Origin: Morchella semilibera
Lineage: Eukaryota; Ascomycota; Pezizomycetes; Pezizales; Morchellaceae
DNA length: 64,000 bases
Direction: 5' to 3'
NCBI GenBank assembly: GCA_009192285.1
Contig: CM018608.1
Location: 1,072,201-1,136,200 of the forward strand
Shown here: one piece after another, positions 1-11,202 of the stretch
Layout of the letters: each line of letters starts with the position of its first letter
Numbering within the stretch: the stretch's first letter is position 1
Notes under the pieces: generated by a model
What the model saw: only the letters and a program-made list of their open reading frames with translations
Told to the model about the DNA's origin: nothing
The model's database searches: none
Program-made: the position numbers and the translations under genes

Positions 1-1
1 G

Positions 2-415
2 GGTAAAAGTGTCGACCGATCTTTATATCCGCAGACCAGCGCTACTGGAGCTTCATCTTCTTCAGCAGTAACTAGCAACTCTCGCCCACAGCTCACCGGT
101 GGGGGATCAGGATCCGGATCAGGAGCTAGTGATACGAGTAGCTTTAGGACAGCGAGCGATGACGAAGGGATGGCCTCCGAAAATGCGGGGAGTGGAACGG
201 AGACAATGTTCAACTTTCGTAGTTTGGCAGAGATGATTGTTGAGGAGGAGGGGGGGAGGGTTAACCTTGACGGACAAGGTGAATTTGTAGGAGTGTCGAG
301 GGACAATGAGAGAGAGGTTAAAGAGGATGCCGAGACTGCTGAACACGTTGAGGATGTTGCCCACGATTTGAGTGGAGACGGGAAGAATGCTACTGAGAGA
401 ACAGCCGAAGCTTAA
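2..415 (+). CDS. C-terminal end of an unrecognised Ser/Gly/Glu-rich protein (partial, 5' end outside window)
   Basis: The frame is open from base 2 to the TAA at 413-415 without an internal stop, so this is most likely the last exon of a gene entering from the left. The visible 137 residues are low complexity: a Ser/Thr/Gly-rich stretch with a GSGSGSG run, then an acidic, Glu-rich tail. No domain or catalytic motif is visible, and no signal peptide can be judged because the start is missing. The composition suggests an intrinsically disordered tail. The opposite strand also has an ORF here, but the plus-frame has the codon bias and stays open from the window edge. Product unknown. Confidence 0.5.
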   Translation, partial: GKSVDRSLYPQTSATGASSSSAVTSNSRPQLTGGGSGSGSGASDTSSFRTASDDEGMASENAGSGTETMFNFRSLAEMIVEEEGGRVNLDGQGEFVGVSRDNEREVKEDAETAEHVEDVAHDLSGDGKNATERTAEA

Positions 416-2477
416 TGGACAACAATAAACATCATGTGTTATGAGAAATGCGAAAACGATTAACGAATCTGGCGAGGAAACACCGCAAGCTGTGTGGCCT
501 GAGTACTTTATTAGACAACTGACGAAAACGATTGCGCCTTGTGTCGGTTTCGCTATATTTTCTTACACCTGAGTATATATGAAGCGCATTTCGGAACGTA
601 TATAAAGAAGGAACGGGGTTAAGGGATACGGAATACGGGGGACGGATGAGAGCGGAGGACCTTGGGAGATAGCTCATTGGGAAATCGGCGAGAAACGGCA
701 GGCGTATTTTCACGGGCGCCAACGATGGTGGGTATGCATTTCCTTTTCCTTCCTTTATCTCATACCCTATAGTATTCATCTGGACTGGCTTTGGATTTAT
801 TTTTTTCTTTTTTCGTTTGTTGGCGGGATTCATCGTATTTTAGCATTTTATTTTCCCTTCGGCTCTCCGAGTCTATTTCTTGATGCCTTTAAAGTTGTCA
901 TCGATCTCCATAGCTTTCATTACAGATAGTTTTATACCTGCGAGTTAGGATTTGAATCTGTTGCATCAAGCGTGGGGAGGAAGCTATGCAGTAAATTAGT
1001 AGTAGATCGTTGCCCATTATGCTATGATTTCAAGCGCATTTCTCAATTAGTCTGCCTGTCTAAGCCCTTAAAGCTACTCAAGCTGCAGTATAAAAATGTG
1101 ATACCGTGCCACGTTGCACCATGCAAGCTTATCTTGACGTCTCGGCGTGCCTGTCGATCAAATTAGTAGGCTGTGAATGTGATCATCAAAGCACGCTCCC
1201 AAACCAGCTACAACGGTTCAGCCTTCACTTTTCAGGCGGCTACTACTATGTCGAGCCCAATAACGTCCAGGTCTTATGGTGAGTACTAACTTCCGGCACG
1301 ATCTCCAGGGACCACTCTTAGGCATAAAACCACATCTAGTGTAATCACCAGCCAGCAAACGGCAAATAGACGCCCTAACTAACGACGGGTCCCAAGAAAC
1401 CACGTGAATTGTCTATAGAGGGTCATCAATAAATATTCAAGTCCGTCGACGAACTTAACCACAGAGTCGAAGAATGTCCCCATTTGTTGGGGGGAGCCGC
1501 GGGGGGGGGGGTGGTTGAATGTCAAGATAGAGAACAAGTTCTTGGTTTGGGTATTCGAATAGTCACAGATCAAGACCAAGGTGACCGTCTGCGCGTGATG
1601 GTTAAGCACTCTCCTATCAGGAATAATTCTCGGTTTAAAGAGGGAGGATTGGGGGGGCGGGGAGCCATCTGGCTAAGCCTCCTGGAGCTGATAGGAACCT
1701 CAAAGCCTCGAGGAACCAGGCTCCTGGCTCGGTAGGGGGCTCTCTCGGGCTAGACACTCAAGAGGTAGGAAGGCAGAATAAACTCACCAAACATACCAAG
1801 AACAAAATAGGGTATCGCCTGGTGGGCCAAAACGTGCTCAGAATCTAGTGCTTTGCAGCCCTGGCAAACTTTGGTCAAAACTTACTATTTGTGGGAGTTT
1901 CTTGTTAAAATTTTCAACTGTAGCATTACCCTATCTGGCAATGCAAGCGCCAGGTTTGTACAATATGCAAAGCACCAGATTCTGAGCATGTTTCGGCCCA
2001 CCAGGCGATAGCCAAATATTAAATACCTAGGGTTGGACAAATGATATTTGATTTAGGAAGTTATCGTTAAGGCTTAAAGGTTATAGAAGATAGTGGAATG
2101 GCTGTGTATAATCCGTGCCATGGCGCCTCCTTCACCCATAACTTTTTGCATGTACTTGATGAACTAACCAACCAATCGATTTTTTTCTTCGAGTATGGGC
2201 TTACCGAGTGATATATTGTGAGTGGGTCAGCTGGTTTTTTAGAAATGGGCACTTGATTACCATAAATCAATTATTAGCAACAAATTGTAATAGATTACAT
2301 TAAAACCGCCAAGGTCAGTTATGCAGTTGATATCTTAAATTTCAACTGGGAGAAATGGTCTCTTCTAGTGATACTTTGCCATGATTCAACTCAAGTCTAC
2401 ACCCCAACAACCACTTACGCCAACATGAAATATATATATATATATAAAAAGGACCAAAGAAAGGAATCCACAGAAAT
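416..2477. other. Intergenic, about 2 kb, with one miniature inverted-repeat element
   Basis: No convincing gene. Short ORFs on both strands lack family resemblance or splice continuity. It holds a 204-bp inverted-repeat element at 1810-2013, a G run at 1501-1510 and a short AT repeat near 2431-2445. The last part lies downstream of the minus-strand Ufd1 gene and probably includes its 3' UTR. Confidence 0.6.
1810..2013. mobile_element. MITE-like element with 45-bp terminal inverted repeats
   Basis: Left arm 1813-1857 and right arm 1966-2010 are reverse complements with 3 mismatches in 45, all transitions. The arms begin TATCGCCTGGTGGGCC. The flanks show AAATA on both sides (1805-1809 and 2014-2018), a possible target-site duplication that places the ends at 1810 and 2013. 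There is no coding capacity. This fits a non-autonomous DNA transposon; the superfamily cannot be assigned because no transposase is visible in the window. Confidence 0.75.
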
Positions 2478-4749
2478 CTATGTTCGTCTCTCACTGTCTC
2501 TAACCCCCTCTCTCTCTAGCCACTTCCAGGCCCCATCCCTATCACCTGCCGCGTCCTCTACCGCAGCGATGGTAAATGCCAAATCATAACCACCCGCCTC
2601 CTGCAATGCGCTTTCTGCGCTCATCCACTCAGCCATTTCCCTTCGTTTCTTTGTGGTCTCATCTACACACAAGCTCAATGGGATGCTAGTATCCAGAAGT
2701 TTCTCCGTGATAGGCCTAATAATCGGGAACGCCTTCGCAGTACTCATAACCCCATCCGGCTTCACTCCACGATTTCCGAGGCCTGATTTACACATATCAT
2801 TCTGGCACCAGGATCGCCCACAGCCAGAAAGTAGCTGTTGAAGAAGCTTCCGCTCAACACGACGCTTCAGTTGCGAGCCTGTTGGGTCGTACCCTTGTGC
2901 ATAAAGGGGACCGAAACAAAATTCGCAAAGCCCGAGGTCGTTTCTTGTATTTTTAAGTGTGCGTGCACAATTTGGATTCCTACAAATCCTCGGAAGACCC
3001 TTTGATAAACGTTGAAGGTCGTGGTTTTTAAGGTGATTTTCCATATCACGCAGCTTTATGATCCTTGAACAGAGATGACACTCGGTTGTTCGTGAACCAC
3101 ATTCTAGTTCATGTTTCGAGAGCCCTGTTATTATTGTTTCCGCGTTTGGATGTGACCCATCACCTTCTCCATCCTGAGGAACGAGAAGGTGGCAGAATTT
3201 ACAAAGGATTATTTTTCCTGGACAAGTCGTAGTCCTGTGAACGGCAAGATCGGGCAGGTTTGCAGCCTCGTAAGGACATGAGGTGCAGTGCCGTGGGTTA
3301 TGAAAGATTGATGCATGTTTTTCTAATGCCGCGGGAGCATTGTCCCCGTGTGCACTGCATTGCGGGCAGTGCCAATGCTGCGACTCAGTGCCGCGTTTAA
3401 AAACCTGCTTGCACCCTTTGCAGACGTAGTTGTTGCGTAGGCAGAAGTTTTCGTGCAGCATAAACGTGCGTCCGGGTATCCATTGAGTGCAATTGTTGCA
3501 TTTCTTGTAATCCGGACCTGGGGGAAGTTCATCGTTTGTAGGAACGTCAATTTCCATATGCTCAGAGGGCGTGAGCTGCGTGACTCTGAGAGTATATTGT
3601 CTTGTAGACTCATCTCCCGGCCCCTCATCGTCGTCTGCATCAAGAGTTCTGTAACCATGGATGCCGAAAGATAATTTAGTTATGTCAACGAGTTCAATAT
3701 TTGCGGGCGAAATTTCTATCCGTTTTGGATATGAGCTGCCAAAATCACCCCAAACATGTTCATCATCATGGGGTTTGCGATGTTGTTTTGATGTTGAAAC
3801 AAAAATGTCTACTTCATCACCGTCTTCCACTCCATGAAGGTCTATTATGAGAGGTAGACCCCGGTTCCACTCTTTAAGCTCGTAGAAATGGTAGCCTCCT
3901 GGTAGAACCTGCCCTTTAATAGGTTCGTCGATTTTGACTGTCCCGCCCGTGCTAGCCCCGCCTGCTTTACGTGCTATCTTCTGTTTTAACGTTTCTCTGG
4001 CTTGCTCTTCCGACAGAGGTTCGATGTCGACCTCTAGGTCTATTCAGATGTTAAATGCAATGTCTAAAATGGTCGATTATATCATGGAACTTACCAGTAT
4101 CGACGATACAGACTGCCTCCTCGGGTTCCAGCTTGTCAATCAGGAACTTGAACTCTTCACGGTCTCCCTTCCCCCGGCTGCTTGTCCCCGCAACCGACAA
4201 AATCTCTCCTGAGGTCAATGTTGTAAAATGCATCCTCAGATGCCTTTCTAAAAGCGCCTTCCAGTCCTCATCATCGTAGCCAGCTTCTAAGGGTCTGAGC
4301 CGTACGTGAGTTCCCTTTGGCAAAGATTTTGAAACAATAGTAATCTTTGGTTTCTCCCCCGTGCTTTCCAGTTCACCTTCTCCTATTGTCTCTTCATCCC
4401 CAAGCCCCAGCGCTTCTCTTAAAAACGGGGATATTCCGACTTCCCCTTCGGCCGCCGAAAACTCTCGCGGCACTGCATGTGAGAAGCGATTATTTGCGGG
4501 ATTATAAAGCCTAAATATTAACGGATGAGGCAGCTGTTGTCGCTGCTGTGGCTGCTGGGGAGCATCCCATGGTCCAACATCTATAACTGCTGGCTCGGGC
4601 TGCGGTGCAGACGATGATGCTGCGAGGAGCTGTTCAAGGGCGGACTGTGGGAGTAAGATTTTATCGCCTGTTAGTGAGGCTGGTGTGTCTGCAGAAGCTG
4701 TTATCGATAGCTGGCTAGACCATTTAAGGGATGGAGTTGGAGCAACCAT
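2478..4749 (-). CDS. Ufd1-domain protein with C-terminal zinc-finger extension
   Basis: Two exons: 4749-4095 and 4039-2478, with a 55-bp intron (GTAAGT donor, AATAG acceptor), joined in phase 1 to give 738 aa. The N-terminal part (to about residue 310) resembles the Ufd1 fold: GDKILLPQSAL near residue 29, LIFRLYNPANN, and ITIVSKSLPKGTHVRLRPLE matching the double-psi barrel that binds ubiquitin in the Cdc48/p97-Ufd1-Npl4 complex of ER-associated and ubiquitin-fusion degradation. From about residue 399 a Cys/His-rich region follows (CNNC, CKGC, CPQC, CTSC, CKFC, CHLC with spaced His), like TRAF/C2H2-type zinc fingers. Yeast Ufd1 is about 360 aa, so the second half is an extension; Ufd1 plus zinc-finger proteins of this size are a known filamentous-fungal type. 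This may be a Ufd1 paralogue rather than the core Ufd1 itself. Start chosen at the first ATG in frame. Confidence 0.85.
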
Positions 4750-5650
4750 CGGAAATAGTAGTGGGCATGTAACTATTTCCTAGGTGAAATGTTGAGTGAG
4801 GTAAGGGACGCCGCTTCTTTAGTAGCGGGGGAGTTTCCGGGTGGTGGCGGCGGGACCAGGTACATTTATGTAGCTTACGGAATGAGACTCAAAAAGAAGG
4901 TACGAGATCTTTCTATTCTAAAGCTGTACTGGGTTTACTATTAGTAAAGCTCTGGGCTAAACAACATTTTGGAATCAGTTATAGCAGCCCTGTGATCGGA
5001 AATACATACATGTATGTAGCTTAATACGGACTACATGTACACCTCCAACTTTTGTACCTACATGTATGCAAGGAAGTAATCAAAATTAACATAAACTCTA
5101 GCCGTTGCTTAGTCATTATTCTGGCGCTGGTCTCACGATACACCTGGGCCTCCCAACACCTTTGGACAGTGATTGACCAAGGCAGCAACGAGGGACAAGG
5201 CCATTCCTGAAAGAATACATCTTCGCAGACGAAGGACCACTAACCGTCATTCATGACATTGACTATGTCTTGGGCGGTTGAAACATGTAGATTCCCCAAC
5301 TTCTAGATTGGGGTGTGGCCCAGTCACTTCGCCATTGAACGTTACAGAGGAAAGGCTGCTTAGCCACTGCATATAACTCCTCTTGGGAAGTCGGGGAATC
5401 TACATGTTTCAACCGCCCAAGACATAGTACCGAATATCTATATACATGTTGCTAAATTACATGTATCCTTTCACACCATATATTCGTTTTTCCTGACCAC
5501 GGTATACCAAATTTTAATAGGCCTCTTTCCTATATGTGGGCATATATATATATATTTGCAACAATAAGAAACTTTTTTTATTGAATCAGAATACAGACCG
5601 CACCTTTTTTTTCTCGAGCACAAAAGAAACCATAAACCCATTGCGGATAT
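4750..5650. other. Intergenic, about 0.9 kb, upstream of the Ufd1 gene
   Basis: No gene seen. It contains several TACATGTA palindromes (5007, 5032, 5059, 5458), a fold-back element at 5262-5428 and AT repeats near 5547-5557. The left end is the presumed promoter of the minus-strand Ufd1 gene; the right end is the 3' side of the DAHP synthase gene. Confidence 0.6.
5262..5428. mobile_element. Fold-back/MITE-like element with perfect 36-bp inverted repeats
   Basis: Bases 5262-5297 and 5393-5428 are exact reverse complements, beginning ACTATGTCTTGGGCGG. With one mismatch the match extends about 6 bases further inward. The interior is about 95 bp and non-coding. Perfect arms suggest a recent insertion or conversion. 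No clear target-site duplication was found in the immediate flanks. Confidence 0.8.
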
Positions 5651-7013
<1,363 letters not shown>

Positions 7014-8579
7014 AGCTGTAAATGCTGTAGTTTTACTTTCCAAGGAATATGGCTAATTAATTATAATGGCGAGAAAGTTGTCTGGGAAAAGCGGGGTGAA
7101 GAGATGTTTTAATAGAGTGATATGTATCTATCGCATCAGTGGAAAAAAAAGTTAGTTTAAAACTCAACCAGGACCCCTCGCCGAGCCCGAGCAGCCGCAA
7201 CCCTCACCCTTTGTATGCAGGAGCCACTCACCACAAGCAAATCGCGAGCTTTAAAACTTCCACGAGGTTAATGTAAATATTCAATTGACAGATGATGGGG
7301 AGAGAAGAGGGAGGATGAGCAGATGGAGAAGATCTTAAGAAGGAGGGGCATTGGTCAAGAACCTCATATTTCCCCTCTTACCACCATTACATTCAAGGGT
7401 TGCACCCTGACCAAAAAAACCATATTGACACCATGGCCATTCGTTTCTTAATTCTGTCCATATTGCTTTTTTACATGTGTAATAAATAATTGTCGGCTCC
7501 TCTCTTGTCTGCGGCCGGTGCCCCCAGCATTCCCGCAATATAAAACTGCATGTAGCTAGTAACGAAGCGGCAATTTGGGAATCCTTGAAACTCCTGTCTA
7601 ACCCCGGGAAAAGAAGCACAACAGGCATCGTTCTTCTCTCCCACACGCTCAAAATATTCCCCGTTGGTGTTCCACTGGCGAAGCTTGGGGTTGTGCTTAC
7701 GTAAGTACCTTATTAACTTGCCTGCTACTTGGGTCTGGATTCTTTTTTGCCCTCTCCATGGCCAAGGTGAGGAGTCGGCACTTCGCGACGGATGACCGGG
7801 CGGTTGGCTTTTTAAAATAACAGACGCAGTTCTGTGTGCCAGATACAGGAACTGGTTTCTAGGGCAATTGGGCTACGCATCCGTGAAATTATCTAGGGTA
7901 TGTATGTAAATACATGTACCTACAGTGGGAGGAAGGTATGCATATGCTGTGTATGTACCGGTAAATATATTAAATATATGTGCATGTGGAAATTGGAATG
8001 GCGCCATTGCGTGGCGGGTTTGTGGCGGGAAAAGTGGTCCATTTGGTGAGAAGCAACGCTGGAGGCGCCTACCATGTTCATCAGTAAGTCCTAAAGCAAG
8101 AGTCCAAAGATTACATGTAAGGGGGTTGTAGCCCTGGTATAGGGTTTAAGAATCAATAGGTGTGCGCAGGTACTAGGAAGTATATGTAGATGTAGGGTAC
8201 ACTCATGATGCATGCAGTCAGGTCAATGATTGTGATGCATGATCACTTGATAAGCTTCTGCGGCTCCATCACAGAATATCACCCGAACATGGGATATGAG
8301 TAGAGTAGCCACGCTGTCTAGCCCTATCCTATTTGCAGATCATTGTAGGGGCTCGGTATGGGACTAAAAACACGAAACCTGGTGCCTCGAGTGAGCTTAG
8401 AGGCTTGAGCTACACATCACAACCCCTCCCCCCTTTAGCCCAGCATATCATGATCATGGTAAACATGAGAATTCATTACCGTGCCCATTCACTTCTAAAT
8501 ATTTTTTTACAAAAAAGTCCAGACCCGTAAATAAATAAAAAACTAAAAGAAAAGAAAAGAACTCCCCCAAATCCACTGT
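7014..8579. other. Intergenic, about 1.6 kb, upstream of the DAHP synthase gene
   Basis: No supported gene. The 106-codon minus-strand ORF at 7335-7652 has no family resemblance and a generic composition. TACATGTA occurs at 7911 and 8112. The left part should hold the DAHP synthase promoter; the last bases are A-rich and probably the 3' UTR of the thiolase gene. Confidence 0.55.
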
Positions 8580-9924
8580 CTATTCCCTGACAATCAAACT
8601 AGCCAAACCTTGGCCGGTTCCAATGCACATACTGATAACACCAACATCCTTTCCACTTCTTCTCAACTCTGGCAGAAGGGTTGCGAGCTGTCTAGCTCCA
8701 GTGGCACCCAACGGGTGTCCCAGCGCAATGGCTCCTCCGTTAGGGTTCACCTTCGCCATATCAAGGCCGAGCTTTCGGATGCAGTACAATGCTTGTGAAG
8801 CGAATGCTAAAACTTTATCAGTACTCAGTAGAACCCACCGGGAGAAGATACTTAACAAACCTTCATTAAGCTCCCACACATCGACCTCATCCACACTGAC
8901 TCCCGTATCCTCCAACAACTTTGGAATCGCCACAGCCGGCCCAATACCCATCTCATCAGGTCTACATCCCGCCGTCTTCGTCGCCACAAACTTCCCGATA
9001 ACCTCATATCCCAACTTCTCGGCCATATCTCTCCTCATCATCAGCGCCGCTGCCGCTCCATCCGACACCTGCGACGAGTTTCCTGCTGTGCTCAGTCCAT
9101 CTGCCTTGAACGCTGGCTTCAACTTTGCCATCATCTCCAGACTCGCATTGTGTCTGATACCATCATCCTGAGACACCGTCTTTTGTGTTGTAACCGGACT
9201 TGCCGGATCACTGGCATCAATCCACCTGGTTACCATTGGGACAATTTCCTCATCGAACTTCCCCGCTGCCTGCGCGGCACTCGCCTTCTTGTGACTCTCC
9301 GCTGCAAATGCATCCATATCGGCTCTGTTCACGCCGTACCGTGCACTTACGTTCTCGGCAGTGATACCCATAGGCATAATACAATCCTTTGCATCCTGGC
9401 TGGGGCTGTCACGGAGCTCGGGGGAAAGATCTACAGGGATGGCTCGAGAACCGTAGTTCCGGGTCATACTCTCCATACCTCCACCGATACCAATGTTAAT
9501 GGCACCAGCTTGGATGGCGTAGGCGGTGTTGGTGATGGCCTGCAGTCCTGAAGAGCATTGCCGGTTTACAGTGTTAAAGGTTGTAGTGTATGGGTAGCCA
9601 GCATGGATCATTGACATGCGGCCGGCTTTAGCACCACCAAGTTCCTGGAGGACGGAACCGATAGTGACATCCTCAACAAGGCGGGGATCAATCTTTGTGC
9701 GGTCGAGGGTTGATCTCAGGACCTGGGGATGTGAATGTTAGTGAGGAGTACAAGACAAGACAGAGAAAACGTAGACTAACGTGGGCAAGGAGTTCTTCAG
9801 GATGTGTGTCTTTAAAGCCTCCCTTGTGTGCTCGTGTGACAGGTGTGCGAAGGGCTGACACAAAGACGACATCGTTGGCAGACTTCTTCAAGATGTTCTT
9901 AAGACCTCTCTGGAGGAGTGACAT
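8580..9924 (-). CDS. 3-ketoacyl-CoA thiolase (acetyl-CoA C-acyltransferase)
   Basis: Thiolytic cleavage of 3-ketoacyl-CoA, the last step of fatty-acid beta-oxidation. Three exons: 9924-9781, 9722-8861 and 8806-8580 (introns 58 and 54 bp), 410 aa, normal for the family. Thiolase landmarks are present: VNRQCSSGLQA with the nucleophilic Cys at about residue 104, GGGMESMTRN, AGNSSQVSDGAAA, WELNEAFASQALYC (made only when the second intron, which is open in frame, is removed), GGAIALGHPLGATG with the catalytic His, and SMCIGTGQG with the acid/base Cys at about 396. It resembles the peroxisomal Pot1/ACAA1 group. However, the N-terminus (MSLLQRGLKNILKK) does not match the usual PTS2 pattern and the C-terminus ends IVRE, not SKL-like; the basic, amphipathic start could instead be mitochondrial. 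Compartment is therefore open. Confidence 0.92.
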
Positions 9925-10571
9925 TCTTGCGGGTGATATTAGGTGATGGTTAGGCGGTGGTTAGGCGAGTAATATTGAAGAAGCGGTGTGGATATATCAA
10001 TTCTGTCTCTTCTCTCGTTCAACGGCCAGGACACCCTCTCCTCTCCCTAGGGACCCAGGGACTCTTATATGGTAATGCATTGTCGGCAGGAGTCTGTTAC
10101 GAATTGTGGGGACGGAGGACAAGAGGGAAAGGGCCCTCGCCTGGTGGCGGCCGTGGGGTAGGTGCCGGGTGTCGGGTACTGTCGGTGCTGGTCTTGTTGT
10201 AGGGTGTTGCGGATAAATGTTTAGCCGGGGGAACTCACAACAGAACGGCTCCAAGGAACAGTATTGGTAATAATAATAATAGTAATAACACTAATAATAA
10301 TGATACTGTAGCTAGTAATTACACAATTACTAACTATATATAATTCTACAAGCATTAATTGTGGTTGTTGACAAATCCAATGACTCCGGGGTATAATGCA
10401 GCGATAGTGTACCGGGGAATAAAGAAAGGGAAAAAAAGAGATAAAACGAGTGATGAAGGATGCAGCACCACAACAAAGAGAAGAAAACATAGTAGTCTAA
10501 TAATAGCCACAACCCCCCCTATTCCAGCAAATAAACAATAAAAGAAAAAGAAGAAAAAAGAAGAGAATCCT
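9925..10571. other. Intergenic, about 0.65 kb
   Basis: No gene seen. It holds the presumed thiolase promoter (minus strand) on the left and an AT-rich stretch with ATA/ATT repeats near 10267-10300. The A-rich right end is likely the 3' UTR of the next minus-strand gene. Confidence 0.55.
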
Positions 10572-11202
10572 TCAGTAATGACTATAATGCCCCGGAACTC
10601 TCAGCCTGCACTTCTCACAATCCCCCCTGTATCCCATTCTAAACCCGCTCACCTTCTTCTTCGCAGTTTCCTGGTTCATATCGACATCTCGACTCACCTC
10701 CAACCGCTGCATCACCCCCGTTGGAGGGTTTGCAACCGATCTTGGCATCGCCTTTTGCTGCTCATGTTGTTGTTCAATCATCACGATATCTTCATCACCG
10801 AAATGTGCTGCAAACCGATCAGTTGAAGAGTCGCTGTCACTGTCGGCGGTGGGCGGTGTCGGCTGGTAGGTGTTGTAGGGGCTTTGTGAGTACTGTGGGG
10901 GGACAAAGGAGAGCTGGAATGTAGGCTGTAGATCTCGTCTTGGTCTCTGCAACATCTAGTCAATATCTTTACCTCATTACGCCCCTCTCTCCACCTCATA
11001 CCTTCGTAGTAGAACTGGCCTCGGTTATAGCAATCTGCTGTTGACTCCCTGTGTACGAGGGGTCTTCTGTGCTGGGCCCTGAGCAGCGGCGTCGCTTGAG
11101 CGATGCTTGAAGCGGGGGCGAGGGGCCTGGGAAGAAACGTCCTGCGTTGATATTATTTGGACCGGCGAGCATGTTGTGCTGTGAGAGCCGTGGGCAAAAC
11201 AT
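10572..11202 (-). CDS. Conserved small fungal protein of unknown function
   Basis: Two exons: 11202-11002 and 10946-10572, 55-bp intron (GTATGA donor, TTGCAG acceptor), phase 0, 191 aa. The N-terminal half has LKRRRCSG, a possible nuclear localisation signal, and Gln/Ser-rich stretches. The middle is Pro/Gln/Ser/Asp-rich. The C-terminus ends with a compact motif, GFRMGYRGDCEKCRLRVPG followed by HYSHY and stop, containing a CxxC pair and several aromatic residues. I recall closely similar C-terminal endings in ascomycete hypothetical proteins, so that tail is likely the functional part, perhaps a docking or zinc-binding motif. A second ATG at 11172 is an alternative start (181 aa). Function not recognised. 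Confidence 0.7.

Noticed and set aside
7335-7652. 105-codon minus-strand frame
   Set aside because: No family resemblance and no splice signals; probably chance.
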